Below, one piece after another: positions 54,498-62,685 of a stretch of DNA of 62,685 nt (position 1 is the first letter of the stretch; every line of letters starts with the position of its first letter). The position numbers and the translations under genes were made by a program. The stretch is from contig NZ_MTAZ01000059.1 in assembly GCF_002150785.1 (NCBI RefSeq), forward strand, positions 1 to 62,685, given 5' to 3'. Under the pieces are notes generated by a model, which worked only from the letters and a program-made list of their open reading frames with translations, was not told where the DNA came from and did no database searches. The stretch is from Arenibacter amylolyticus (GTDB lineage Bacteria > Bacteroidota > Bacteroidia > Flavobacteriales > Flavobacteriaceae).

Positions 54498-55661
54498 ATG
54501 GCAAAAATTTTGGTTATTGAAGATGAACCCGCTATTAGAAGGGTTTTGGTGAAAATTCTATCGGAGGAAAATGATAAGTATACGGTAGAAGAGGCTGAAA
54601 ACGGGCAACAAGGGCTAGAGGCCATTAAAAAGGGCGAGTTCGACCTTGTGCTCTGCGACATAAAAATGCCAAAAATAGATGGGGTGGAAGTATTGGAAAC
54701 TGCAAAAAAGTTGAAGCCCGAAATTCCGTTTATTATGATTTCGGGTCACGGCGATTTAGATACCGCAGTGAATACGATGCGCTTGGGCGCTTTTGATTAT
54801 ATTTCCAAACCACCAGATTTAAACCGCCTCCTGACTACGGTGCGCAATGCCTTGGACCGTAAGGAACTTGTAGTGGAGAATAAGATTCTTAAGAAAAAAG
54901 TAAGTAAGAACTATGAAATGATCGGGGAGAGCAAGGAGATAGAAAAGGTGAAAGAGATCCTAGAGAAAGTTGCTCCCACAGACGCCAGGGTACTTATTAC
55001 CGGAGCCAACGGTACCGGAAAAGAACTGGTGGCCCATTGGATCCATGAAAAAAGTGAACGCAGTTCCTTTCCCATGATAGAGGTTAACTGTGCTGCAATT
55101 CCGTCAGAGTTAATTGAGAGTGAGCTATTCGGTCATGTTAAAGGCGCTTTTACCTCTGCTGTGAAAGATAGGGCCGGAAAATTTGAAGCCGCCCAAAAAG
55201 GAACTATTTTCCTAGATGAAATTGGGGATATGAGCCTATCTGCACAGGCAAAAGTGCTGAGGGCACTGCAGGAAAATAAAATTTCTAGAGTAGGATCGGA
55301 TAAGGATATAAAAGTAGACGTAAGGGTAGTGGCCGCAACCAACAAAGATTTGAAAAAAGAAATTGCCGAAAAGAGATTCAGGGAAGACCTTTACCATCGG
55401 TTGGCGGTAATACTTATAGAAGTGCCATCCTTAAATGAAAGACGGGAAGACATCCCCTTACTGATATCCCATTTCGCAAAAAAAATTGCAGAGGAACAGG
55501 GAACAGCGGAAAAAACATTTTCTAAAAAAGCTATTTCGCTATTGCAAAGCTACGATTGGACTGGAAACATCCGTGAATTGCGAAATGTAGTGGAAAGACT
55601 TATTATTCTAGGTGGGAAAGAAGTCACCGAGGAAAATGTAAAGATGTTTGCCAGTAAATAG
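54498..55661 (+). CDS. NtrC-type response regulator without DNA-binding domain
   Basis: A 387-residue sigma-54-activator-like regulator. The receiver domain has phosphoacceptor D54 (LCDIKMPKIDG). The AAA+ domain has Walker A GANGTGKE (169-176), the sigma-54 contact loop GAFTSA (216-221, canonical GAFTGA) and Walker B FLDEIGD. It ends shortly after the NIRELRNVVERL helix, with no Fis-type helix-turn-helix. It starts 9 bp after the DUF6268 gene in an apparent four-gene operon. No histidine kinase lies adjacent. It could act from solution on sigma-54 holoenzyme, as described for some HTH-less activators. Confidence 0.93.
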   Translation: MAKILVIEDEPAIRRVLVKILSEENDKYTVEEAENGQQGLEAIKKGEFDLVLCDIKMPKIDGVEVLETAKKLKPEIPFIMISGHGDLDTAVNTMRLGAFDYISKPPDLNRLLTTVRNALDRKELVVENKILKKKVSKNYEMIGESKEIEKVKEILEKVAPTDARVLITGANGTGKELVAHWIHEKSERSSFPMIEVNCAAIPSELIESELFGHVKGAFTSAVKDRAGKFEAAQKGTIFLDEIGDMSLSAQAKVLRALQENKISRVGSDKDIKVDVRVVAATNKDLKKEIAEKRFREDLYHRLAVILIEVPSLNERREDIPLLISHFAKKIAEEQGTAEKTFSKKAISLLQSYDWTGNIRELRNVVERLIILGGKEVTEENVKMFASK

Positions 55662-55761
55662 CAAGGACCCATGGCAGTAGGTGAATGAAAAAGAATGTCT
55701 TTATACCGCTATTGTAGGGGGTGTAAGCGACACTTTAACTTAGCGGGCTAGACTGCGGAAA

Positions 55762-56484
55762 TCAATCATCAGGCTGATTCTTTGAGCTCTGTGCCAGCTT
55801 GGCACAATCCCCAAGGTCTTTCAGGGCTTGGGTGACTATTTCCCTGGTTTTTAGATGGTAATATCGTTTTCCTTCACTGAGACTGGGTAGCGCAAGTTCT
55901 TTGTCGGAAAGGTTTTGGACCGACTTAGCATAATTGTAGGCCATCTCGCAATCTACAGATTGGACCACTTCATTTAAAGATGCCTTAAAGCGCTTCAAGG
56001 ATTGGTCTATCTTTTTCTGCAATTCCGTATTGTTCAATTTCTTTAATACCTTGTTATTCGCTATGGATTCGGACGTATTTAAAGTTAAGAGGTCACTGTT
56101 GAATTGCGAGTTATGGGTGTCGTGCTGCTCCAATGATTCTGTTCCGTCTTCTATATTAGTCAGTGCCTTATTTAACAGGATTCTAGAACTGGCAAGAGTG
56201 CTTGCCTTAGTAGCATTCTTAAGATTGTCTAAGCCTTCAATAATTAATTGGGTCCCTTGTTCACAACCGCATTCAGCTAAACTGGGTTTGGATTTTTCTA
56301 GGGCATTCAGGGCCCTATAGGTGAAGAATTTGGTCATTTTATGGTCTTCGGCAGATATAGCCTTTTTGGTCTGTGTAAGGATGTAGCCCATGTTAGACCC
56401 GGCATAGTCACATGGTTTGCTGGTGGTGAAGGAAGCAAAAACCAGGACGACTAATCCACAAAGTAGGTGAAAAAGAGTTTTCAT
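55762..56484 (-). CDS. Secreted helical protein of unknown function
   Basis: A 240-residue protein with an N-terminal signal peptide (LLCGLVVLVFASFTTS). The mature part is helical and polar, with four cysteines (CDYAGSN, ECGCEQG, DCEMAYNYA, DCAKLAQ), probably disulfide-paired in the periplasm. I do not recognise a domain. It is convergent with the response-regulator operon and not obviously part of it. Confidence 0.72.
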   Translation of the reverse strand: MKTLFHLLCGLVVLVFASFTTSKPCDYAGSNMGYILTQTKKAISAEDHKMTKFFTYRALNALEKSKPSLAECGCEQGTQLIIEGLDNLKNATKASTLASSRILLNKALTNIEDGTESLEQHDTHNSQFNSDLLTLNTSESIANNKVLKKLNNTELQKKIDQSLKRFKASLNEVVQSVDCEMAYNYAKSVQNLSDKELALPSLSEGKRYYHLKTREIVTQALKDLGDCAKLAQSSKNQPDD

Positions 56485-56967
56485 ACCGTAGGTTTATTAT
56501 TGGTTATATCTGGGGAAACAACGCCATAAATATAGTCTTACCCCAATATAATGCCTTATTTATTCGATAAGGGGTGTTTTATGGTGTATGTTTCGTAAAA
56601 TAATTAGTATTTGGGTGGGTGTTGTTCATGCTTTATTGGGATTTTGTAGATAAGTTACCATTATGTAAAGGTTAATGGGAGGATATAGATGCTGATTGGA
56701 AAGTTAGCTGCTTCCAAAAAATGGTTATTGGGTAATTCACCTGGTTGTAAGATTTAATAGAACCACCATTTAAGGTGGGTAATCGTTTTGTTAACAAGGA
56801 ATAAAGAGTACATCACTATAATTTCTTATATTTTACCCTTGTAACTACTCCTTTTTTTCTGGACCTAACTATAGTTTATGAATTGAGTATGACAGAAAAC
56901 CCGTTGCATATACGAATGGAACTAGGCGAAGTGGTTGTACAGTCGTAAAACTAATTACCATCAACAT
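56485..56967. other. Upstream region of PPK2
   Basis: About 480 bp, A/T-rich. TACCCTTG near 56834 is a near-consensus -7 box for the ppk2 operon, though 130 bp from its start. No gene is seen. Confidence 0.4.
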
Positions 56968-57846
56968 ATGAAAAATATAACATCTGCCAATTATAAGGTA
57001 ACCGAGAAGATAGACCTGGAATCCATTGCAACCTATAATGATTTTGGAACTTCCAATAAAAAACTTCGAAAGTCATTAAAGGAGATTAGAATAATGCTAG
57101 GGGCATTTCAGGATACCCTATATGCCCATTCTAAATACAGTGTACTCATTTGTATCCAAGGCATGGATACCGCAGGGAAGGATAGTTTAATCCGGGAAGT
57201 GTTTAAAGATTTCAACGCACGCGGGGTAGTAGTACATAGTTTTAAAGTACCTACCGCACTAGAGTTAAAACACGATTACCTTTGGCGTCATTATATAGCT
57301 TTGCCAGCCAAGGGAAAATTCGGCGTATTTAATCGTACTCATTACGAGAATGTATTGGTAACACGGGTGCATCCAGAATACATCCTAAATGAAAATATTC
57401 CGGGAATTGATAAGGTGTCGGACCTAGATCAAGAGTTTTGGGATACACGCTTTGAACAAATCAATAGCTTTGAACGACATCTTGCCCAAAATGGAACCAT
57501 TATCTTTAAATTCTTTCTTCATTTATCCAAGGAAGAGCAACGGCAGCGACTATTAAGACGCTTGGCACTAAAAAGAAAAAACTGGAAATTCTCCCCTGGA
57601 GATTTAAAGGAGCGTCTTTTATGGGGTAAGTATCAAGTTTGTTATGAGGAAGCAATCAATAAAACCTCTAAACCGCATGCTCCTTGGTTTATAATCCCTG
57701 CAGATAATAAGAAGGCGGCAAGGGTAATTGTAGCGTCTATATTATTGGAAGAATTAACAAAATATAAAGAAATTAAAGAGCCTGAACTTGACGATAAAAT
57801 TAAGGCCAATTTAGAAATCTATAAAAAACAATTGGAAAGCGAATGA
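56968..57846 (+). CDS. Polyphosphate kinase 2 family protein
   Basis: A PPK2 enzyme transferring phosphate between polyphosphate and nucleotides, usually toward NDP or NMP phosphorylation. 292 residues from the ATG at 56968. The P-loop is GMDTAGKDS (about residues 65-73). The lid module and FNRTHYENVLVTRVHPE are family signatures, followed by FFLHLSKEEQRQRLLRRL and WKFSPGDLKERLLWGKY. Length and motifs fit the single-domain type; the AMP or ADP preference is not certain. Its stop overlaps the next start by 4 bp. Confidence 0.93.
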   Translation: MKNITSANYKVTEKIDLESIATYNDFGTSNKKLRKSLKEIRIMLGAFQDTLYAHSKYSVLICIQGMDTAGKDSLIREVFKDFNARGVVVHSFKVPTALELKHDYLWRHYIALPAKGKFGVFNRTHYENVLVTRVHPEYILNENIPGIDKVSDLDQEFWDTRFEQINSFERHLAQNGTIIFKFFLHLSKEEQRQRLLRRLALKRKNWKFSPGDLKERLLWGKYQVCYEEAINKTSKPHAPWFIIPADNKKAARVIVASILLEELTKYKEIKEPELDDKIKANLEIYKKQLESE

Positions 57847-59231
57847 AATATTTTTGGTTAGCAGTACTGTTAATTAGTATGCCTATCCAGGCGCGGCAAC
57901 AACAAGACAAGGAACAGCTTAGGGACATTTACCACCAGGCACTGTCTAATGGCCAGGGATATACTTGGCTCAACTATCTATCCAACCAAATTGGAGCGCG
58001 ACTCCCAGGCTCTCTACAAGCGGAAAAAGCAGTGAACTATACCAAATCTGTCTTAGATTCCATGGGGTTAGATAAAGTTTGGCTGCAGCCGGTCACGGTG
58101 CAGAAATGGGTGAGGGGTTTACCAGAATTCGCCTATTTAGAGAGTAGTTCCGGATTTACCAACAATGTGCCCGTTAGAGCCTTGGTAGGATCTGTTGCTA
58201 CTCCATTGGGCGGAATAAAGGCCAAGGTGGTGGAGGTACATGGTATAGAAGGCTTAAAAACCATGGGGAAAGACAAAATACAAGGAAAGATTGTTTTTTT
58301 CAACAAACCCATGGATCCTACCATTATAGATACTTTTGAAGCCTATAAGGAAGCCGTGGATCAATACTATTCCGGTGCAGTGGAAGCAGGCAAGTATGGG
58401 GCCGTTGGGGTTATTGTAAGGTCGTTAAATCTGCGATTGGACGACTACCCACATACGGCTGCCATGAGTTATGGAGATACTCCTATGGAGAAAAGGATTC
58501 CGGCTGCGGCCATCAGTACCAATGGTGCAGAGCTACTGAGTGCCTCTTTAAAATTGAACCCCGAAATTCAATTCTCTTTTAGGCAAAACTGTAAAATATT
58601 GCTCGATGTGAAATCCTATAATGTAATTGGTGAAATTAAGGGAAATACATATCCTGATGAGATTGTAATGGTAGGCGGACAATTGGACTCCTGGGATCTA
58701 GGGGATGGTTCCCATTTCAATGGTGCAGGAGTAGTGCAGAGTATGGAGGTGTTACGTTTATTAAAAGCTACAGGGTACCGACCAAAGCGGACCGTTCGGG
58801 TGGTTTTATTTATGAATGGACAAGATGGACTTGGCGGAACCACTGCCTATGCCAAAAATGCTGTGCAGAAAAAGGAAAACCACATTTTGGCCTTGGAAAA
58901 TACTGCAGGCGGATTTTCGCCTAGGGGATTTTCCTTAGCGGCCAATCAGGCTAATTTTAACCAAGTGCTTGGTTGGAAGCAGCTATTTCTGCCGTATATG
59001 ATTCATCTTTTTGAGGAAGGGAGTAATAAACTGGATATAAATCTGTTAAATAATGGAGATATGGTGTTCGCCAGCTTAAAACCCGATACCCACCGCATTT
59101 TTGATCACCACAATTCGGACAATGATACTTTTGAGCATATCAATAAACGGGAACTGGAACTTGGAGCCGCTGCCATGGCGAGTCTAGTTTATTTATTTGA
59201 TTCCTATGGGCTGGAAAGTCCTAACAATTAA
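57843..59231 (+). CDS. M28-fold peptidase homolog, metal ligands lost
   Basis: A 462-residue exported protein (signal peptide 1-18) with the carboxypeptidase-Q-like M28 layout: protease-associated region about 130-240, peptidase fold from about 255. The active-site residues are replaced. GGHLDSWD is GGQ280LDSWD; the bridging GAHDDGAG is GSHF292N293GAG; MNEENG is MNG326Q327DG; ESDxGGF is ENT354AGGF. Only HH (422-423) remains. It is therefore probably not a metallopeptidase. The frame is intact and well conserved, so a binding or regulatory role is more likely than decay. Translationally coupled to ppk2. Confidence 0.85.
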   Translation: MKYFWLAVLLISMPIQARQQQDKEQLRDIYHQALSNGQGYTWLNYLSNQIGARLPGSLQAEKAVNYTKSVLDSMGLDKVWLQPVTVQKWVRGLPEFAYLESSSGFTNNVPVRALVGSVATPLGGIKAKVVEVHGIEGLKTMGKDKIQGKIVFFNKPMDPTIIDTFEAYKEAVDQYYSGAVEAGKYGAVGVIVRSLNLRLDDYPHTAAMSYGDTPMEKRIPAAAISTNGAELLSASLKLNPEIQFSFRQNCKILLDVKSYNVIGEIKGNTYPDEIVMVGGQLDSWDLGDGSHFNGAGVVQSMEVLRLLKATGYRPKRTVRVVLFMNGQDGLGGTTAYAKNAVQKKENHILALENTAGGFSPRGFSLAANQANFNQVLGWKQLFLPYMIHLFEEGSNKLDINLLNNGDMVFASLKPDTHRIFDHHNSDNDTFEHINKRELELGAAAMASLVYLFDSYGLESPNN

Positions 59232-59290
59232 CACATTTATTTCTAGTATCAGCTTTTTACTTAATTTTATCGATCTTTAAAAACAACTCA

Positions 59291-61336
59291 ATGAAAAACA
59301 AATTTGTAATTGCATTACTGGGACTTGCGGTGATGAACTCCTGTAAGGAGAACGCTCCCAAAAATGACCCCGAGCCAAGAGGTATTATCTTGGCAAATAT
59401 GGACACTACAGTGAGTCCTAGAACAAACTTCTACGATTATGTAAATGGGACTTGGATGAAGGAAACCCAAATTCCTGATGACCGATCTAGTTGGGGTGGC
59501 TTTAGCGTACTTAGGAAGTCGACCGATGAAAATGTATTAGGGATTATCGCCAGAGCTAAGGAAAGCAATAAATATGGAGCCGATACAGATCAAGCAAAAG
59601 CCTTATTCTTATTCGATTCCAAAATGGATACCACCTCGCGTAATCAATTGGGAATAAGCCCTCTTCAGCCTACCTTAAATGCTATAGATAAGGCTGCGAA
59701 CATGTTAGAACTACAAACCTTACTGGTTAAAGATCCTGCAGCCAGCGCACCTTTTATTAGCTTGTACGCATCAGCAGATCTAAACAACAGCACCATGAAC
59801 GCTGCATATTTTTCTCCAAGCAGATTGGGGCTGCCAGATCGTGATTACTATTTGGATCAAGATGCTAAATCCAAGGAAATTCGCGAAGAGTATGTGAATT
59901 ATATGGTAAAAATGCTTCAGTTTTTGGGGGATGACGAAACATCGGCCCAAAATTCCGCAAGGAAAATATTGGCCATGGAAACTGCCCTGGCGAAGCCACG
60001 CCTAGATAAGGTGGAAAGCAGGGATGCTAGAAACTTTAACAATCCCAAAACAATAGCAGAGACCCAAGCTTTGATTCCCGCTTTGGATATTAAGAAATTT
60101 ATAGCGGATTTGGGGATAAACAAGCCAGTAGACACCCTTCTTGTGACCCAGCCAAAATACACAAAGGAACTTAACCAGTTTTTACAAAGCAACTCCCTGG
60201 AGGATATCAAGACCTTGGTGCGTTGGAGCACGTTCAATAATGCGGCTTCTATGCTGAGTACAGACATAGAGGATACTAGTTGGGGGTTTTATAGTAATTA
60301 TCTAAGAGGGGATAAAGAGCAGCGTCCTGCTGATGAGCGGGCATTGGCCATGGTAAATGGATCTATTGGTGAAGCCTTGGGACAATTATATGTAGATGAA
60401 ATGTTTCCCCCAGAAGCCAAGGAAAAAGCGGAAGCGATGATTGCCAATGTTATTTCGGCTTTTCAAGTGCGAATCAATAAGTTAGATTGGATGGGCGAGG
60501 AAACCAAGCAGAAAGCCATCGAGAAATTGGATAAATTTACGGTTAAGATTGGTTATCCAGACAAGTGGGAAGATTACTCTAACATGAAGGTCACAGAAAA
60601 CAACGGCTATTTTGACAATGTAATGGCAGTGCAAACATGGAGAAAGGAAAAGAACATGTCGGAAATTGGAGAGCCAGTAGACAAGACTAAATGGGGGATG
60701 TCTCCACAGACTGTGAACGCCTACTTTCACCCCTTAAACAACGAAATAGTTTTTCCTGCTGCCATACTACAGCCCCCATTCTATGATTATTTGGCAGATG
60801 AGGCTGTGAATTATGGAGGAATTGGAGCGGTAATTGGCCATGAAATTTCGCATGCCTTTGACGATAGCGGTTCTAGATTTGATGCCAATGGAAATTTGGT
60901 GAACTGGTGGACAGAGGAGGATCTGGCCAGATTTACCGAGCGCAGTGCTGCCCTTGCAGATCAGTATGATAAAATTGAAGTGTTAGACAGTGTATTTATA
61001 AATGGAAAATTCACCCTAGGAGAAAATATTGGTGACCTTGGCGGGGTGTTGGCTGCCTATGACGGACTTCAACAATATTTTGAGAATAATGGGAGACCAG
61101 AAAATATTGACGGATTTACCCCAGAACAACGTTTCTTTATGTCTTGGGCAACTATCTGGAGAACCCTTTCCAGAGATGAGGCCCTACGGACACAAGTGAG
61201 AACTGATCCACATTCCCCAGGTAGGTATAGGGCAACCCAACCCTTGCAAAATATAGATGCTTTTTACGAAGCTTTCAATATTCAGCCTGGTGATCCCATG
61301 TATTTGGATCCAGAGGAGCGGGTGCGAATTTGGTAA
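59291..61336 (+). CDS. M13-family zinc metallopeptidase (neprilysin/PepO type)
   Basis: A 681-residue lipoprotein oligopeptidase. The signal peptide ends AVMNSC (Cys18), so it is lipid-anchored. The M13 N-terminal domain begins FYDYVNGTWMKETQIPDDRSSWG. The zinc site is H517-E-I-S-H521, with the third ligand in E578-N-I-G-D582. NAYFHPLNNEIVFPAAILQPPF is the substrate-binding Asn-Ala-Tyr-like region. The C terminus RVRIW is the family ending (CxxW-like without Cys). All catalytic residues are present. It probably degrades peptides in the periplasm. A terminator follows. Confidence 0.95.
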   Translation: MKNKFVIALLGLAVMNSCKENAPKNDPEPRGIILANMDTTVSPRTNFYDYVNGTWMKETQIPDDRSSWGGFSVLRKSTDENVLGIIARAKESNKYGADTDQAKALFLFDSKMDTTSRNQLGISPLQPTLNAIDKAANMLELQTLLVKDPAASAPFISLYASADLNNSTMNAAYFSPSRLGLPDRDYYLDQDAKSKEIREEYVNYMVKMLQFLGDDETSAQNSARKILAMETALAKPRLDKVESRDARNFNNPKTIAETQALIPALDIKKFIADLGINKPVDTLLVTQPKYTKELNQFLQSNSLEDIKTLVRWSTFNNAASMLSTDIEDTSWGFYSNYLRGDKEQRPADERALAMVNGSIGEALGQLYVDEMFPPEAKEKAEAMIANVISAFQVRINKLDWMGEETKQKAIEKLDKFTVKIGYPDKWEDYSNMKVTENNGYFDNVMAVQTWRKEKNMSEIGEPVDKTKWGMSPQTVNAYFHPLNNEIVFPAAILQPPFYDYLADEAVNYGGIGAVIGHEISHAFDDSGSRFDANGNLVNWWTEEDLARFTERSAALADQYDKIEVLDSVFINGKFTLGENIGDLGGVLAAYDGLQQYFENNGRPENIDGFTPEQRFFMSWATIWRTLSRDEALRTQVRTDPHSPGRYRATQPLQNIDAFYEAFNIQPGDPMYLDPEERVRIW

Positions 61337-61358
61337 TAAACCATAAGATTAGAATGAT

Positions 61359-61386
61359 AAAGGGAGCTTTTTAAGCTCCCTTTTTT
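61359..61386 (+). terminator. Terminator after the M13 peptidase
   Basis: AAAGGGAGCTT and AAGCTCCCTTT form an 11-bp stem with a 3-nt loop and T-tail. Confidence 0.85.
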
Positions 61387-61448
61387 GTTGCTTCAAATAC
61401 GGTCGCTTTTGAAAAAAAGCAATTGTTTTATACTCCAAAACAAAATAC

Positions 61449-61456
61449 TACCTTTG
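61449..61456 (+). promoter_or_regulatory. Promoter of the dual immunophilin gene
   Basis: TACCTTTG -7 box with TTG 23 bp before it (61423-61425). The ATG at 61478 lies 22 bp downstream. This excludes the longer frame from 61385. Confidence 0.6.
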
Positions 61457-61477
61457 TTCCTCACAAAAAACAGCGAT

Positions 61478-62410
61478 ATGCAAGACGGAATATATGCAAG
61501 ATTCAATACCTCTAAGGGAGAGATATTGGTAAAACTTACCCACGATAAAACCCCAGGCACCGTAGGGAACTTCGTGGCTTTGGCAGAAGGTAACTTGGAA
61601 AACAGTGTTAAACCGCAAGGGAAACCCTACTATGACGGATTAAAGTTTCATAGGGTAATTCCAGATTTTATGATCCAAGGAGGATGTCCTCTAGGTACTG
61701 GAACTGGCGACGGTGGATATAAGTTTGACGATGAGTTTCATCCAGAGCTTACCCATAATGGCCCAGGAGTACTTTCCATGGCAAATGCCGGACCAGGAAC
61801 AAATGGAACACAATTTTTTATTACGCATGTTGCAACCCCTTGGTTAGACAATAAGCATACTGTTTTTGGACACGTTGTAGAAGGACAAGAGGTAGTTGAT
61901 ACTATTGCACAAGGTGATAAGATAGAAAAGCTAAGCATAGAGCGAGTAGGGGCCGATGCGGAAAATTGGAACGCCGTAGAGGCTTTTAGAACTTTTGAAG
62001 GCTCTAGGGAAAAAAGATTGGCCGAGGAAAAAAAGCGAATGGCCGCTGAAATGGATAAGGTAGCTGCCGGTTTTGAGGAAACTGACAGTGGACTTAGATA
62101 TAAGATTATTCAAAATGGCGATGGAGCAAAACCAGAGAGTGGTGAGAACGTTTCAGTGCATTATGAAGGTGCTTTGTTAAACGGTCAGGTCTTTGATTCT
62201 TCCTATAAGAGAAAAGAACCTATTACCTTTCAATTGGGCGTAGGACAGGTTATCCCAGGCTGGGATGAAGGTATCCAACTATTAAAGGTAGGTGATAAGG
62301 CAAGGTTTGTAATCCCTTCCAACTTGGCTTACGGAAGTGCCGGAGCCGGTGGGGTAATTCCTCCTAACGCTACCCTTATTTTTGATGTAGAGCTGATGGG
62401 AATCAGTTAA
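61478..62410 (+). CDS. Dual peptidyl-prolyl isomerase (cyclophilin-FKBP fusion)
   Basis: A 310-residue fusion of two unrelated proline isomerases. The N-terminal cyclophilin domain (about 1-165) has [19 protein letters not shown] with the catalytic Arg, and [11 protein letters not shown] charged helical linker (about 170-205, [20 protein letters not shown]) follows. The C-terminal FKBP domain (about 215-310) has [19 protein letters not shown] and [16 protein letters not shown]. This cyclophilin-FKBP order is the bacterial dual immunophilin (CFBP) described from Flavobacterium. No signal peptide, hence cytoplasmic. Start chosen from promoter and domain onset. Confidence 0.93.
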   Translation: MQDGIYARFNTSKGEILVKLTHDKTPGTVGNFVALAEGNLENSVKPQGKPYYDGLKFHRVIPDFMIQGGCPLGTGTGDGGYKFDDEFHPELTHNGPGVLSMANAGPGTNGTQFFITHVATPWLDNKHTVFGHVVEGQEVVDTIAQGDKIEKLSIERVGADAENWNAVEAFRTFEGSREKRLAEEKKRMAAEMDKVAAGFEETDSGLRYKIIQNGDGAKPESGENVSVHYEGALLNGQVFDSSYKRKEPITFQLGVGQVIPGWDEGIQLLKVGDKARFVIPSNLAYGSAGAGGVIPPNATLIFDVELMGIS

Positions 62411-62685
62411 ACAATAACAGGCTGGAGGTCCTTAATGGTACGCCAGCTTTCTATTGGGCTAAAAAGCCAATCTGTTTTTCCCTTTCCGAAGGGGTTGAAC
62501 GTCAAAAAAAAAAGCTGAGTAGCAATTAAATATACAACAAAAGGTCCTGACAGTTGGTTAGGGCCTTTTTTCCTGTCTTCGTCACTTTTTTGCAACACCC
62601 AACATAAAGTACAGATAATCAGTGTTTTGTATTGAATTTTGCTTAATTTTGGGTGTTGCAACATCCCAACTATGTTTATTCGTGA
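62411..62685. other. Right edge: terminator, inverted repeat, tRNA-end sequence
   Basis: AAAGGTCC/GGGCCTTT at 62540-62569 plus T-run is a terminator-like hairpin. TTGCAACACCCAA (62590-62602) and TTGGGTGTTGCAA (62649-62661) are perfect 13-bp inverted repeats 46 bp apart. The last 11 bases, TTTATTCGTGA, equal positions 21-31, the 3' end and flank of the tRNA-Arg gene. Confidence 0.5.

Noticed and set aside
56540-56577. Further ACCCC...GGGGTGT pair upstream of ppk2
   Set aside because: The arms are about 28 bp apart rather than 9-11, so it does not fit the nitrogen dyad pattern.
62407-62664. 85-codon minus-strand frame at the right edge
   Set aside because: It spans a terminator hairpin and one arm of the inverted repeat, and has no -7 box inside the window; coding status is doubtful.
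1-62685. CRISPR arrays, transposases, integrases, prophage genes
   Set aside because: I looked for regular repeats and for typical proteins and saw none; the region appears to be core plus an uptake cluster.
29-62685. The whole window as an integrated element bounded by tRNA-Arg ends
   Set aside because: The shared 11 bp is short and the content is mostly housekeeping (apt, prfA, pyrF, grpE, dnaJ), so a mobile element of this extent is unlikely.

Overview
The window reads as chromosomal DNA of a member of the Bacteroidota, most likely a marine Flavobacteriaceae. The evidence is three tandem SusC/SusD pairs, DUF4197, DUF4920, DUF1684 and DUF6268 proteins, a type III glutamine synthetase, the MeaB-fused mutase IcmF, a cyclophilin-FKBP fusion, a DnaJ with a halved zinc domain, and many promoters with the Bacteroidota -7 box TAnnTTTG close to the start codon. 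I see no phage, transposase, CRISPR array or rRNA. The genus is not something I can fix from the sequence.

Layout. 1-10 kb is housekeeping: tRNA-Arg(ACG), apt, a small 50-residue protein, a Ca/Na antiporter, divergent type II and type III glutamine synthetases, purM, a Rieske lipoprotein, prfA-pyrF, and a small gene with its own palindromic operator. 10-32 kb is an uptake region on the minus strand: an alpha/beta hydrolase, three SusC-SusD pairs with no polysaccharide hydrolase nearby, and two membrane-bound AraC-type regulators. 31.8-40.8 kb holds a DUF4197 lipoprotein, purU, the fused isobutyryl-CoA mutase icmF, an Lrp regulator, a secreted hydrolase-fold protein without its nucleophile, and a DUF1684 lipoprotein. 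40.8-43.8 kb is a nitrogen operon (glnB, amtB, outer-membrane porin). 44-49 kb has crcB, two tiny membrane proteins, a MazG-like pyrophosphohydrolase, ilvE, a DUF4920 protein, mnmD and an epimerase. 49.3-55.7 kb has grpE-dnaJ and an ABC exporter operon ending in an NtrC-type response regulator without a DNA-binding domain. 56.9-62.4 kb has PPK2, an M28-fold pseudo-peptidase, an M13 peptidase and the dual immunophilin.

The most notable signal is regulatory. Four G/C-armed dyads of the form ACCCC-N9 to 11-GGGGT occur as two pairs: one between the divergent glutamine synthetase genes and one upstream of glnB-amtB, about 40 kb away. Within each pair the centres are 51-54 bp apart. At the glnII and glnB promoters the two dyads sit at nearly the same distances from the -7 box. 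This looks like the operator of an uncharacterised nitrogen regulon. Other points are a promoter architecture shared by two of the three susC genes, two predicted pseudoenzymes (the M28 peptidase fold and the hydrolase fold), and two small genes below the usual length cutoff.
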